From Morinoia aosen (lineage: Eukaryota > Arthropoda > Malacostraca > Amphipoda > Talitridae): 64,000 nucleotides of DNA. Position 1 is the first letter of the stretch. Every line of letters begins with the position of its first letter. The stretch lies in the NCBI GenBank assembly GCA_030386875.1, contig CM059563.1:34572139-34636138 (forward strand), given 5' to 3'. This document shows, in pieces, positions 30,117 to 40,811 of this stretch. Both the position numbers and the translations under genes were made by a program. The notes beneath the pieces were generated by a model that was not told the origin of the DNA, made no database searches, and was given only the letters and a program-made list of their open reading frames with translations.

Positions 30117-33100
30117 GTAGGTGGAGCTGTGGTGGATATTCTGGAAGATAAAGAAATTATGGATCAGCATGTTATTGATAATGCCACTCAGAATACGTTG
30201 AATGACCTATATTTTCAGTTAGTAGGAGTTCACGATGAAAATGAATCTGAAATTACAGGCGAAAATGAGCATTTGCTCTGTAAAATTCTTCAAGAGATTG
30301 AACGTGATCCTAGCACTGGAAGGCTTATAGTACCAGCTTTGTGGAGAACAGAGCTAGAGCATTTACTTTCTCATAATTTGAAACTTGCTACTTCAATTTT
30401 GAAAGCACATCACAAGCGGCTTTCTGTTCATAAATTGAAACAGTATGATGCTGTAATCAAAGAGCAAATACGCTCTAAAGTTATTGAAGAGGTAAATTTA
30501 AGTGCTGAAGCCAATAAAAACCAAATATCCTTTTTACCACACAGCGCCATCTTCAGAGAAGTTGCGAAATCCACAAAATGTAGAATAGTATTTTTATCGA
30601 ATTTGAAAGAGTCCGTGTCATCTAATCTGTCGCATAATCAGATCTCGAAGCCGGGTGTCAATTTAAATCACAAATTGCAGATGGCACTCCTGTTGTTGAG
30701 GTTCGATAATAATTTAGTAACTTTTGACTTGCAAAAGGCGTTTCACCAGTTATTGCTACGCGATGATGATACTTTAAAACTTAGATTTTTGTGGTTTCGA
30801 AATGTTTCCAAAAATGACTTTACCATAGTGGGATATAAAATGTGTCGTGTGCCCTTTGGTATGAGATATTCAACTTTTTTGTTAATGATTTCTTTGTATT
30901 ATATCCTTGTTCACGATTGTTCTAATGATTCCGATGATGTCCAAGTCATTAAGTTGTCGCTCTATGACTTAGCGTACGTGGATAATCTAGCGTACACACA
31001 CAACTCGGAGTCTGCTCTAGTGGACGCAATTAAGGTGGCTAAAGGGACCTTAGAAGGATACGGATTTTCTTTGCAGCAATTTGCGAGTAACTCTCCCTGC
31101 TGCCGTGCGTTCTTGAAAAATAATTTGAATGAAGAGCTTACGGAGTCTGTCCAGTTGCTAGGTATGTTGTGGAATACTAGCAGAGATAGCCTGAAGACTC
31201 GTAAATGTTTTTTGAATCCACTTGCTAATACCAAGAGAAGTGTTTTGAGTACGTTGCAGGCTAATTTTGATCCGTTCGGAGTCAATCTCCCATTGATGAA
31301 TAGAGCAAAGTTATATTTGCATGACTTGCAATGCGACCAGGCCCGCGGATGGGACGTAGTCTTTGATCCTGCACTGGTAAAATTGTGGTCTAACATTTGT
31401 AAGCAAGTCAATAACGCGGCAGAAAGTGAGCTGCCAAGATTCATAGGTTCACGTACCGATAAATTTTCGCTAGTCGTGTTCACCGATGCCAGTAAGGACT
31501 TTTTGGGGTGTGTAATCTACCTTGTTAGTGAGGCTACCATGTCTGTAAGTTTTATTCTTGCTAGAAATAAGTTAGTATCCAAAAACTTGAAAACGAAGTC
31601 TATCCCGATCCTGGAACTAACTGCTCTGTCTTTCGGCGTAGAAACTTTGATTGATGTGTATTCTGACCTAACGTCTGCGGTTAGGCCTATTGAAATAACG
31701 GGTCTTAAAGCTTTCACGGATTCGGTGATTTCACTTTGCTGGATAAAATCCAAAGAAGTTTACCATGATAAAATTGATAAGAAAAATGTGTTCATTAATA
31801 ATAAGCTAAATGCTATTGCCAACGTTTGTTCAAAGCATCCTGTAAATTTTGATCATGTTTCTGGCAGTATGAATCCGGCAGATTGTCTCACTCGTACCGT
31901 GTCAGCTGGACAACTTAGGAAAATGAATTATCTAATTGGCCCCCCTGTTACCGAACTTGAGTCGGAACATGCGGTCTGTGTGCCGAGTTCAACGCCCAAC
32001 GCGAGGTGCGCTGCTAATGTATCGTGGGCGAATTCGGTAACAGAGCCAGTCGTAGCTCTGGACAGATTTTCTTCTTTTAAGAAATTAGTCAAATGTGTCT
32101 CCTATGTGTTTAAGTTTTTAAATTTAAAGTGTGGATGGCCACGGACTCAATCTACAAATGAAAATGTTAACCTTGATAGCTATAATTATGTACTGAAATG
32201 TGCGCAACGACAGTCATTTCCGAGCGCCTATGAATCTCTTGCTAGCAAAAAGTGTGACGATCCCTTAATTTTGCAAATGAATCTTTTCTTGGATGGTCAG
32301 GGTGTGATTCGCATTCAAAGTAAACTTAAAAAGCTTAAATCAAGTTATGGTGAGCGTTGCCCTGTTTTGTTCGACAAACGATGTCCAGTCGCTAAAAGCA
32401 TAATATGGGACGTTCACACATCGTCCGGTCATTCAGGAATTTACAAAACATTGTCGCTTTTGCGCAAAGAGTTCTGGGTGACGAATGGCTTTGTCGTTGT
32501 TAAAAAGATTCTGAAGAGCTGCATAACTTGTAGAAGACTTAATAATCGTACTGTGAAACTAAACCAAAGCGCATATAGAGATTTTAGAATTAACCCAGAA
32601 TGTGTCCCATTTCGAAATATATGTATTGACCACTGCGGCCCATTTTTTGTAAAAAACTCTGTAAATGTTAATGAGAAAGTGTATGTGCTGGTAGTGGCTT
32701 GCTTTTGGTCACGTGCGGTCAACCTTATCATGTGTAAGATGATAGACAAAAACTCTTTCGTGCGAGCTTTGCAAATGCACATATTCGAGCAAGGGTTGCC
32801 GTCAATTATTGTAAGTGACAATGGAAGCCCAATTGTGGCGGGGGTAAATGAAACTATATCCTATTTAACGGACGAAATTTCGTTAAAATTTCTAGAGTCG
32901 CAAAACATTGAGAAACTACAGTTTCATCCATTTCCTGCAGGTGCTTCCAAGCTTGGTGGCTTCGTTGAATCGCTCGTTAAGCAGGTCAAGCGAATAATTA
33001 CTGCGTCAATAGGGAAAACTGTGCTGCCAGCGTCTGATTTCGAACTTTTAGTGGCTCAAGCTAAGATGCTAATAAACAAAAGACCGGTGGCGTTCCAGAA

Positions 33101-33662
33101 TTCTCTTGCTAAACTAGATACAGACGTGTCCGCTCTGAATGCGATTACGCCAGAATTGATTGTAAAAGGGCGGGAAATAACTTGTCTGAATATTTTACCT
33201 CCATTGAGTGCAGAGCTGGACGATGATTATATTTTGCGCAATAGTCAGAAAGAGATTGTTCAAAGATTTTCGAAGTTGAGACGAGTTTCACGTAAGTTGA
33301 AAAATTTATATCAAAGTGAATTCGTCGCAAACCTCTTTCACCAGGCAACTGACCGTAAGAATCGATATAAACGTCAAACTCATCTTGAACTAAAGCCTGG
33401 CGATTTAGTTGGCATAAAGACGGATCATTTCAAGCCCTTTGATTTTCCACTTGCAGTCGTAGTTGCAGTAGAAAAAAATGATTTAGACGAGGTTGTTGCT
33501 GCATCTGTTCGAAAAGCTAATTCTGAGGTAATCCGGCGACACGTGGAAGATCTGATTTTCTTGTCAGAATCGTGTGGTTCAAGGAAACCTCAAGAACACG
33601 GGGGCAATGACGAACCCCAAGAAGTTAGGCGTTCTAAAAGATTAGCTTCCAAAATTTGTTAA
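30111..33662 (+). CDS. pol: BEL/Pao pol: RT, RNase H, integrase, copy 1
   Basis: Frame open from just after the gag stop to TAA at 33660-33662; residues below are numbered from the GTG at 30129. Reverse transcriptase spans about 150-390: motif A has Asp200 (FDLQKAF) and motif C is Tyr283-Val-Asp-Asn286, i.e. YVDN and not YVDD. RNase H at about 445-590 has the expected acidic residues Asp453, Glu496, Asp531 and Asp585. The integrase has the zinc-binding H763-x4-H768 and C798-x2-C801, the catalytic Asp834, Asp897 and Glu947 (49 residues between the last two), and a Pao-type C-terminal domain around LKPGDLVGIK, ending in a basic tail. It replicates and inserts the element. There is no own ATG close to the start. 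Cys at 30279-30281 is Gly in copy 2. Confidence 0.92.
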   Translation, partial: LSVGGAVVDILEDKEIMDQHVIDNATQNTLNDLYFQLVGVHDENESEITGENEHLLCKILQEIERDPSTGRLIVPALWRTELEHLLSHNLKLATSILKAHHKRLSVHKLKQYDAVIKEQIRSKVIEEVNLSAEANKNQISFLPHSAIFREVAKSTKCRIVFLSNLKESVSSNLSHNQISKPGVNLNHKLQMALLLLRFDNNLVTFDLQKAFHQLLLRDDDTLKLRFLWFRNVSKNDFTIVGYKMCRVPFGMRYSTFLLMISLYYILVHDCSNDSDDVQVIKLSLYDLAYVDNLAYTHNSESALVDAIKVAKGTLEGYGFSLQQFASNSPCCRAFLKNNLNEELTESVQLLGMLWNTSRDSLKTRKCFLNPLANTKRSVLSTLQANFDPFGVNLPLMNRAKLYLHDLQCDQARGWDVVFDPALVKLWSNICKQVNNAAESELPRFIGSRTDKFSLVVFTDASKDFLGCVIYLVSEATMSVSFILARNKLVSKNLKTKSIPILELTALSFGVETLIDVYSDLTSAVRPIEITGLKAFTDSVISLCWIKSKEVYHDKIDKKNVFINNKLNAIANVCSKHPVNFDHVSGSMNPADCLTRTVSAGQLRKMNYLIGPPVTELESEHAVCVPSSTPNARCAANVSWANSVTEPVVALDRFSSFKKLVKCVSYVFKFLNLKCGWPRTQSTNENVNLDSYNYVLKCAQRQSFPSAYESLASKKCDDPLILQMNLFLDGQGVIRIQSKLKKLKSSYGERCPVLFDKRCPVAKSIIWDVHTSSGHSGIYKTLSLLRKEFWVTNGFVVVKKILKSCITCRRLNNRTVKLNQSAYRDFRINPECVPFRNICIDHCGPFFVKNSVNVNEKVYVLVVACFWSRAVNLIMCKMIDKNSFVRALQMHIFEQGLPSIIVSDNGSPIVAGVNETISYLTDEISLKFLESQNIEKLQFHPFPAGASKLGGFVESLVKQVKRIITASIGKTVLPASDFELLVAQAKMLINKRPVAFQNSLAKLDTDVSALNAITPELIVKGREITCLNILPPLSAELDDDYILRNSQKEIVQRFSKLRRVSRKLKNLYQSEFVANLFHQATDRKNRYKRQTHLELKPGDLVGIKTDHFKPFDFPLAVVVAVEKNDLDEVVAASVRKANSEVIRRHVEDLIFLSESCGSRKPQEHGGNDEPQEVRRSKRLASKIC

Positions 33663-33792
33663 TGTTCTGCGTTGCTTTGTTGTTCAGGATCTTGGTTTAC
33701 GAGTTTAGATCCTGATCTATTGTTAGTATGTAAGGTGTTCTTCATGAAATGTTTGTTTCACATTGTCAACAATGTTCACCTCGGCCCTCCAA
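33663..33792 (+). other. pol-LTR spacer without a polypurine tract
   Basis: 130 bp between the pol stop and LTR 2. The last bases before the LTR are pyrimidine-rich (CACCTCGGCCCTCCAA). A polypurine tract that would prime plus-strand synthesis is expected here and is not visible. The identical segment precedes LTR 3. Confidence 0.6.
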
Positions 33793-34516
33793 TGTACAAA
33801 ATTCTACATGTCGATGTAAATTTAGATTCAAATGTAACATTTAGATACCTGCGGCTGATACGTGCTAGCACATTTTGTTCGGAACTTCTTTCAAGACGTG
33901 ACCGCAGCTGACCTCAAAACGCAGCAAGTTTGAGCGTCAGATTCCTCACCTACCTGCCACTGTTCGCTTCATCTAATCTTCAGTGCCGTGTAATGCATTC
34001 AGGCAACGTAACGTTTACGGTTACACTTCAGCCCAGGTTCGCGTGCTGTACTGCTGTATTGTCGTACTGTTTTGCGCGCTAGAACATCGTCACTGCCTCT
34101 GTAAGCTGCCTGTCCGGAGGGACCCGTGTACGTGTGGGAGCTTCTCGGACCGTCGCATTGATGGCCCAGACTGGGTAACCGTGGAGTGTGCCAGGAACAC
34201 TTTTACGGTGTATCAATTATGAACTATAACGTTCTGGTCCTCTGAGCAAGAACCTGATAAATTTTCACTTGAAATGCCGTGTATTGTTTAGATCAACGTG
34301 TAGCTATTACTATTTAAATTTCATACGTTCAATTACTATTGCCCCGACTGTAATTGTGACTGTAACTGTGATTTACTAAGAAATTTCATTTATAGGCATA
34401 AAAGTGTGCGCTGGGTGGGAGATGCCTGGAGGGAGGAGTCGGGAGTGGACTCTAGTTTGAAATAAAACTTTCCTTAGAGCCCTGGACTTTTCTTCAATCT
34501 TTCATTATTCTGCGCA
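33793..34516 (+). repeat. LTR 2 (shared middle LTR)
   Basis: Same length and ends as LTR 1, AATAAA at 34461-34466. It serves as 3' LTR of the first copy and 5' LTR of the second. It has C at 33953, like LTR 3 and unlike LTR 1. Confidence 0.92.
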
Positions 34517-34534
34517 TGGCGCTGTAGACAGGAT
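34517..34534 (+). other. Primer-binding site, copy 2
   Basis: Identical to the first site and again abutting the LTR directly. Confidence 0.7.
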
Positions 34535-34743
34535 TTTCTCAGACTCCCTCTCGTCTTGGTATAACTCCTGATAGGTAGTGGGCGTGACGCTGGTGTCAGT
34601 TTTGTTACCGAGTTGTCATGTGCTTGCGTGAGCTTCTGGGGCTAGAATGGGTGAATGTAGGAGGAGGATCTCATTTAATTTCCCGTTTACATTTAATTTT
34701 GTACGATTCTGTCGAAGGAAATGTAATTCTTGTGTTCGACAAA

Positions 34744-35359
34744 TTTTCACTTTGTGAGGCTATCTGCCTAATTTTCACGTTGTGAGGCTATCTGCCTAAT
34801 TTTCACGTTGTGAGGCTATCTGCCTAATTTTCACGTTGTGAGGCTATCTGCCTAATTTTCACGTTGTGAGGCTATCTGCCTAATTTTCACGTTGTGAGGC
34901 TATCTGCCTAATTTTCACGTTGTGAGGCTATCTGCCTAATTTTCACTTTGTGAGGCTATCTGCCTAATTTTCACTTTGTGAGGCTATCTGCCTAATTTTC
35001 ACTTTGTGAGGCTATCTGCCTAATTTTCACTTTGTGAGGCTATCTGCCTAATTTTCACTTTGTGAGGCTATCTGCCTAATTTTCACTTTGTGAGGCTATC
35101 TGCCTAATTTTCACTTTGTGAGGCTATCTGCCTAATTTTCACTTTGTGAGGCTATCTGCCTAATTTTCACTTTGTGAGGCTATCTGCCTAATTTTCACTT
35201 TGTGAGGCTATCTGCCTAATTTTCACTTTGTGAGGCTATCTGCCTAATTTTCACTTTGTGAGGCTATCTGCCTAATTTTCACTTTGTGAGGCTATCTGCC
35301 TAATTTTCACTTTGTGAGGCTATCTGCCTAATTTTCACTTTGTGAGGCTATCTGCCTAA
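34744..35359 (+). repeat. 28-bp leader array, copy 2 (22 units)
   Basis: Same unit as in copy 1 but 22 repeats. The six G-variant units again occupy positions 2-7, so the three extra units lie in the T-variant block. The length difference from copy 1, measured from LTR end to gag ATG, is exactly 84 bp. Confidence 0.97.
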
Positions 35360-35405
35360 GTATCAATTTGTGAAGTTGCGCTATTATTAGGGCTTTATCA
35401 GCATC

Positions 35406-37259
35406 ATGGCAAGCGCAGAAGGGCAATCAGTTGATGTCTCAATGGCTATCAGAGCTGGGAAACGCCAGTCTGCTACGAAAACTGTGCAGAAAGTTGATGA
35501 GCTATTAGTTGGCGATCTGAGCCTGCAAGAGTGTAATTTTTATATTGATAAACTTGAAAGTTTGCATTCTGATTTGTGTAGCATGGATAGGGACATTTCT
35601 GTGAGAAAGATGCAGGATGGGTCTTGGTCACAAACCACGTATCTTGCGGAGGCAGAGATTAGTGAGCGGTATCTTGACAAGTTAAAATATTCTATAGTCG
35701 CTCTGAAATCACGCCATGCTTCTTTGTCGCCTGTCCAGGCTGCTCCTGTTCAATTAAGATCAAATCATAAAGTTGTCTTGCCCAATATTGAGTTGCCGTG
35801 TTTTGATGGTAAACCAGAGTCTTATAACAAATTTATTGTGTCTTTCGAAAATCTAATTGCAAAGTATAATTTATCTTCGTTCGAGAAATTCTCTTACTTG
35901 TCGAAACAGCTCACTGGCCCTGCTAAAAAGTTGGTAGAGTCTTTAAGTTTGAACGAACTAAAGTTTGAAAGTGCCAAAGAGCTTCTAAACGAAGCCTACT
36001 CAAACAAACTCGATCAGCAGTTCTCGGTGATTACCCAACTCTGTAGTCTGAGATTAAGTTCAGGTTCGGCTGATGCTTACACTTGGATAGGAGAAGCTCG
36101 ATTACTTGACGAGCAGATTAATTCTCTTGAGATAACGGCTGACGTGTTTATTCAATATTTCATGTGGCATAGTTTAAATGATCAATTTAGAAAGCAATTG
36201 ACTTCAATTACGCAAGGAAGTCGTCCTTCATGGTCAAAAATAAAGCAAGCTATGTTCGAAGCGAACTCTCGCTATATTGAAGCAGAGAAAATTTCTGCTG
36301 TTTCTGAGCGTACATCTACGTCAGCTGCAACGTTTGTGAAAGTTCCTAGTACTCCAAAGTTTACTTGTACCCTGTGTACTTACGATAAAGGTGAAGATAG
36401 GGGTCACAAACTTAGTCAGTGTCCGAGGTATGCCGAAACGGAGGCTAAAGTTAAGAAACTTAGATCTATTGGCGGCTGCGTAAAGTGCGGATTTACTAAC
36501 CACGCAACAAAGTCTTGCGCTTTCAGGTTCATGAAGAACTGTTTGAAGTGTGGTGGGTCGCACATGTCCTATCTTTGCTTTAAGGATTGTAAAACGGCGT
36601 CAGATGCCACAAATCGCACGAACAGTAAAGATAAATTTGTAACAAAGACTACGGCTGCTAATGTAGTTTCGACCGTTTCAATGATAACTGATTCTTATAA
36701 TGATGTGATCTTACCTACTGCTACGGTGTATGCCAAGCGAAAAAATGGTAAATCAGCCATGAGAGTATTCAAAGATATTGGCTCTCAATCAACCTTTGTC
36801 AGAGGCACTCCTAAGTCTATTCCTAATGCCAAAGTTCTAAATCACGTGAAGATTAATATCAAAGGCGTAAACTCTGTAAAACCATGTGAAGCTCCTGTTG
36901 TAGAATTTCCTGTAGATGTTCCTGGTCAAGGACAACAAAAGATCAAAGCTATCTGTGTGCCAACCTTGAATACGGAATTTCTTGCACGTGGGTTGGGTGA
37001 ACTTGTGACCGAACTTGAAAGCAAGGGAATTAAACTAGCAGATAAAAAACTTAACTCTGATTCTGTTGATAATATCTCTATTTTGTTGGGGAGTGACCAA
37101 AGCCATATTCTGCCATTGGTTCAACATAATTTTAAAATTGCTCATAATGAGTTTTCTGTTATGTACGAAACGCCATCTGGGGTAATGTTGTCTGGTAGCG
37201 TTGCCGACTATGTGTCTAATATTGCAGCTATACCCGATTTTTTGTGCAAGAAGGATTGA
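35406..37259 (+). CDS. gag: BEL/Pao gag with protease-like region, copy 2
   Basis: 617 codons, ATG to TGA, colinear with copy 1 at a constant offset of 7149 bp. The only residue difference I could find is Asp for Glu at position 331 (T at 36398 against A at 29249), between the ligands of the first zinc knuckle, so zinc binding should be unaffected. Knuckle cysteines and histidines, the Asp-Ile-Gly triplet and the terminal TGA followed by CTA are all retained. Confidence 0.92.
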   Translation: MASAEGQSVDVSMAIRAGKRQSATKTVQKVDELLVGDLSLQECNFYIDKLESLHSDLCSMDRDISVRKMQDGSWSQTTYLAEAEISERYLDKLKYSIVALKSRHASLSPVQAAPVQLRSNHKVVLPNIELPCFDGKPESYNKFIVSFENLIAKYNLSSFEKFSYLSKQLTGPAKKLVESLSLNELKFESAKELLNEAYSNKLDQQFSVITQLCSLRLSSGSADAYTWIGEARLLDEQINSLEITADVFIQYFMWHSLNDQFRKQLTSITQGSRPSWSKIKQAMFEANSRYIEAEKISAVSERTSTSAATFVKVPSTPKFTCTLCTYDKGEDRGHKLSQCPRYAETEAKVKKLRSIGGCVKCGFTNHATKSCAFRFMKNCLKCGGSHMSYLCFKDCKTASDATNRTNSKDKFVTKTTAANVVSTVSMITDSYNDVILPTATVYAKRKNGKSAMRVFKDIGSQSTFVRGTPKSIPNAKVLNHVKINIKGVNSVKPCEAPVVEFPVDVPGQGQQKIKAICVPTLNTEFLARGLGELVTELESKGIKLADKKLNSDSVDNISILLGSDQSHILPLVQHNFKIAHNEFSVMYETPSGVMLSGSVADYVSNIAAIPDFLCKKD

Positions 37260-37265
37260 CTATCT
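37257..37265 (+). promoter_or_regulatory. Possible stop-codon readthrough site (UGA CUA), copy 2
   Basis: Identical to the copy 1 junction. Because the copies are almost identical overall, this is not independent evidence of selection. Confidence 0.5.
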
Positions 37266-40200
37266 GTAGGTGGAGCTGTGGTGGATATTCTGGAAGATAA
37301 AGAAATTATGGATCAGCATGTTATTGATAATGCCACTCAGAATACGTTGAATGACCTATATTTTCAGTTAGTAGGAGTTCACGATGAAAATGAATCTGAA
37401 ATTACAGGCGAAAATGAGCATTTGCTCGGTAAAATTCTTCAAGAGATTGAACGTGATCCTAGCACTGGAAGGCTTATAGTACCAGCTTTGTGGAGAACAG
37501 AGCTAGAGCATTTACTTTCTCATAATTTGAAACTTGCTACTTCAATTTTGAAAGCACATCACAAGCGGCTTTCTGTTCATAAATTGAAACAGTATGATGC
37601 TGTAATCAAAGAGCAAATACGCTCTAAAGTTATTGAAGAGGTAAATTTAAGTGCTGAAGCCAATAAAAACCAAATATCCTTTTTACCACACAGCGCCATC
37701 TTCAGAGAAGTTGCGAAATCCACAAAATGTAGAATAGTATTTTTATCGAATTTGAAAGAGTCCGTGTCATCTAATCTGTCGCATAATCAGATCTCGAAGC
37801 CGGGTGTCAATTTAAATCACAAATTGCAGATGGCACTCCTGTTGTTGAGGTTCGATAATAATTTAGTAACTTTTGACTTGCAAAAGGCGTTTCACCAGTT
37901 ATTGCTACGCGATGATGATACTTTAAAACTTAGATTTTTGTGGTTTCGAAATGTTTCCAAAAATGACTTTACCATAGTGGGATATAAAATGTGTCGTGTG
38001 CCCTTTGGTATGAGATATTCAACTTTTTTGTTAATGATTTCTTTGTATTATATCCTTGTTCACGATTGTTCTAATGATTCCGATGATGTCCAAGTCATTA
38101 AGTTGTCGCTCTATGACTTAGCGTACGTGGATAATCTAGCGTACACACACAACTCGGAGTCTGCTCTAGTGGACGCAATTAAGGTGGCTAAAGGGACCTT
38201 AGAAGGATACGGATTTTCTTTGCAGCAATTTGCGAGTAACTCTCCCTGCTGCCGTGCGTTCTTGAAAAATAATTTGAATGAAGAGCTTACGGAGTCTGTC
38301 CAGTTGCTAGGTATGTTGTGGAATACTAGCAGAGATAGCCTGAAGACTCGTAAATGTTTTTTGAATCCACTTGCTAATACCAAGAGAAGTGTTTTGAGTA
38401 CGTTGCAGGCTAATTTTGATCCGTTCGGAGTCAATCTCCCATTGATGAATAGAGCAAAGTTATATTTGCATGACTTGCAATGCGACCAGGCCCGCGGATG
38501 GGACGTAGTCTTTGATCCTGCACTGGTAAAATTGTGGTCTAACATTTGTAAGCAAGTCAATAACGCGGCAGAAAGTGAGCTGCCAAGATTCATAGGTTCA
38601 CGTACCGATAAATTTTCGCTAGTCGTGTTCACCGATGCCAGTAAGGACTTTTTGGGGTGTGTAATCTACCTTGTTAGTGAGGCTACCATGTCTGTAAGTT
38701 TTATTCTTGCTAGAAATAAGTTAGTATCCAAAAACTTGAAAACGAAGTCTATCCCGATCCTGGAACTAACTGCTCTGTCTTTCGGCGTAGAAACTTTGAT
38801 TGATGTGTATTCTGACCTAACGTCTGCGGTTAGGCCTATTGAAATAACGGGTCTTAAAGCTTTCACGGATTCGGTGATTTCACTTTGCTGGATAAAATCC
38901 AAAGAAGTTTACCATGATAAAATTGATAAGAAAAATGTGTTCATTAATAATAAGCTAAATGCTATTGCCAACGTTTGTTCAAAGCATCCTGTAAATTTTG
39001 ATCATGTTTCTGGCAGTATGAATCCGGCAGATTGTCTCACTCGTACCGTGTCAGCTGGACAACTTAGGAAAATGAATTATCTAATTGGCCCCCCTGTTAC
39101 CGAACTTGAGTCGGAACATGCGGTCTGTGTGCCGAGTTCAACGCCCAACGCGAGGTGCGCTGCTAATGTATCGTGGGCGAATTCGGTAACAGAGCCAGTC
39201 GTAGCTCTGGACAGATTTTCTTCTTTTAAGAAATTAGTCAAATGTGTCTCCTATGTGTTTAAGTTTTTAAATTTAAAGTGTGGATGGCCACGGACTCAAT
39301 CTACAAATGAAAATGTTAACCTTGATAGCTATAATTATGTACTGAAATGTGCGCAACGACAGTCATTTCCGAGCGCCTATGAATCTCTTGCTAGCAAAAA
39401 GTGTGACGATCCCTTAATTTTGCAAATGAATCTTTTCTTGGATGGTCAGGGTGTGATTCGCATTCAAAGTAAACTTAAAAAGCTTAAATCAAGTTATGGT
39501 GAGCGTTGCCCTGTTTTGTTCGACAAACGATGTCCAGTCGCTAAAAGCATAATATGGGACGTTCACACATCGTCCGGTCATTCAGGAATTTACAAAACAT
39601 TGTCGCTTTTGCGCAAAGAGTTCTGGGTGACGAATGGCTTTGTCGTTGTTAAAAAGATTCTGAAGAGCTGCATAACTTGTAGAAGACTTAATAATCGTAC
39701 TGTGAAACTAAACCAAAGCGCATATAGAGATTTTAGAATTAACCCAGAATGTGTCCCATTTCGAAATATATGTATTGACCACTGCGGCCCATTTTTTGTA
39801 AAAAACTCTGTAAATGTTAATGAGAAAGTGTATGTGCTGGTAGTGGCTTGCTTTTGGTCACGTGCGGTCAACCTTATCATGTGTAAGATGATAGACAAAA
39901 ACTCTTTCGTGCGAGCTTTGCAAATGCACATATTCGAGCAAGGGTTGCCGTCAATTATTGTAAGTGACAATGGAAGCCCAATTGTGGCGGGGGTAAATGA
40001 AACTATATCCTATTTAACGGACGAAATTTCGTTAAAATTTCTAGAGTCGCAAAACATTGAGAAACTACAGTTTCATCCATTTCCTGCAGGTGCTTCCAAG
40101 CTTGGTGGCTTCGTTGAATCGCTCGTTAAGCAGGTCAAGCGAATAATTACTGCGTCAATAGGGAAAACTGTGCTGCCAGCGTCTGATTTCGAACTTTTAG

Positions 40201-40811
40201 TGGCTCAAGCTAAGATGCTAATAAACAAAAGACCGGTGGCGTTCCAGAATTCTCTTGCTAAACTAGATACAGACGTGTCCGCTCTGAATGCGATTACGCC
40301 AGAATTGATTGTAAAAGGGCGGGAAATAACTTGTCTGAATATTTTACCTCCATTGAGTGCAGAGCTGGACGATGATTATATTTTGCGCAATAGTCAGAAA
40401 GAGATTGTTCAAAGATTTTCGAAGTTGAGACGAGTTTCACGTAAGTTGAAAAATTTATATCAAAGTGAATTCGTCGCAAACCTCTTTCACCAGGCAACTG
40501 ACCGTAAGAATCGATATAAACGTCAAACTCATCTTGAACTAAAGCCTGGCGATTTAGTTGGCATAAAGACGGATCATTTCAAGCCCTTTGATTTTCCACT
40601 TGCAGTCGTAGTTGCAGTAGAAAAAAATGATTTAGACGAGGTTGTTGCTGCATCTGTTCGAAAAGCTAATTCTGAGGTAATCCGGCGACACGTGGAAGAT
40701 CTGATTTTCTTGTCAGAATCGTGTGGTTCAAGGAAACCTCAAGAACACGGGGGCAATGACGAACCCCAAGAAGTTAGGCGTTCTAAAAGATTAGCTTCCA
40801 AAATTTGTTAA
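37260..40811 (+). CDS. pol: BEL/Pao pol: RT, RNase H, integrase, copy 2
   Basis: Intact over the full length, no internal stop or frameshift. It has the same catalytic residues as copy 1, including YVDN in the RT and the D-D-E of the integrase. One residue difference was seen: Gly (GGT, 37428-37430) where copy 1 has Cys (TGT), near the N terminus and outside any catalytic motif. With both gag and pol open, either copy could be active or recently active if the gag stop is bypassed. Confidence 0.92.
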   Translation, partial: LSVGGAVVDILEDKEIMDQHVIDNATQNTLNDLYFQLVGVHDENESEITGENEHLLGKILQEIERDPSTGRLIVPALWRTELEHLLSHNLKLATSILKAHHKRLSVHKLKQYDAVIKEQIRSKVIEEVNLSAEANKNQISFLPHSAIFREVAKSTKCRIVFLSNLKESVSSNLSHNQISKPGVNLNHKLQMALLLLRFDNNLVTFDLQKAFHQLLLRDDDTLKLRFLWFRNVSKNDFTIVGYKMCRVPFGMRYSTFLLMISLYYILVHDCSNDSDDVQVIKLSLYDLAYVDNLAYTHNSESALVDAIKVAKGTLEGYGFSLQQFASNSPCCRAFLKNNLNEELTESVQLLGMLWNTSRDSLKTRKCFLNPLANTKRSVLSTLQANFDPFGVNLPLMNRAKLYLHDLQCDQARGWDVVFDPALVKLWSNICKQVNNAAESELPRFIGSRTDKFSLVVFTDASKDFLGCVIYLVSEATMSVSFILARNKLVSKNLKTKSIPILELTALSFGVETLIDVYSDLTSAVRPIEITGLKAFTDSVISLCWIKSKEVYHDKIDKKNVFINNKLNAIANVCSKHPVNFDHVSGSMNPADCLTRTVSAGQLRKMNYLIGPPVTELESEHAVCVPSSTPNARCAANVSWANSVTEPVVALDRFSSFKKLVKCVSYVFKFLNLKCGWPRTQSTNENVNLDSYNYVLKCAQRQSFPSAYESLASKKCDDPLILQMNLFLDGQGVIRIQSKLKKLKSSYGERCPVLFDKRCPVAKSIIWDVHTSSGHSGIYKTLSLLRKEFWVTNGFVVVKKILKSCITCRRLNNRTVKLNQSAYRDFRINPECVPFRNICIDHCGPFFVKNSVNVNEKVYVLVVACFWSRAVNLIMCKMIDKNSFVRALQMHIFEQGLPSIIVSDNGSPIVAGVNETISYLTDEISLKFLESQNIEKLQFHPFPAGASKLGGFVESLVKQVKRIITASIGKTVLPASDFELLVAQAKMLINKRPVAFQNSLAKLDTDVSALNAITPELIVKGREITCLNILPPLSAELDDDYILRNSQKEIVQRFSKLRRVSRKLKNLYQSEFVANLFHQATDRKNRYKRQTHLELKPGDLVGIKTDHFKPFDFPLAVVVAVEKNDLDEVVAASVRKANSEVIRRHVEDLIFLSESCGSRKPQEHGGNDEPQEVRRSKRLASKIC

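Noticed and set aside
30962..31483. 173-codon minus-strand frame opposite pol (and its copy at 38111-38632)
   Set aside because: Antisense shadow of the RT/RNase H coding region; no domain of its own.
33663..33792. An env-like third gene
   Set aside because: Only 130 bp separate the pol stop from the LTR. There is no room and no frame.
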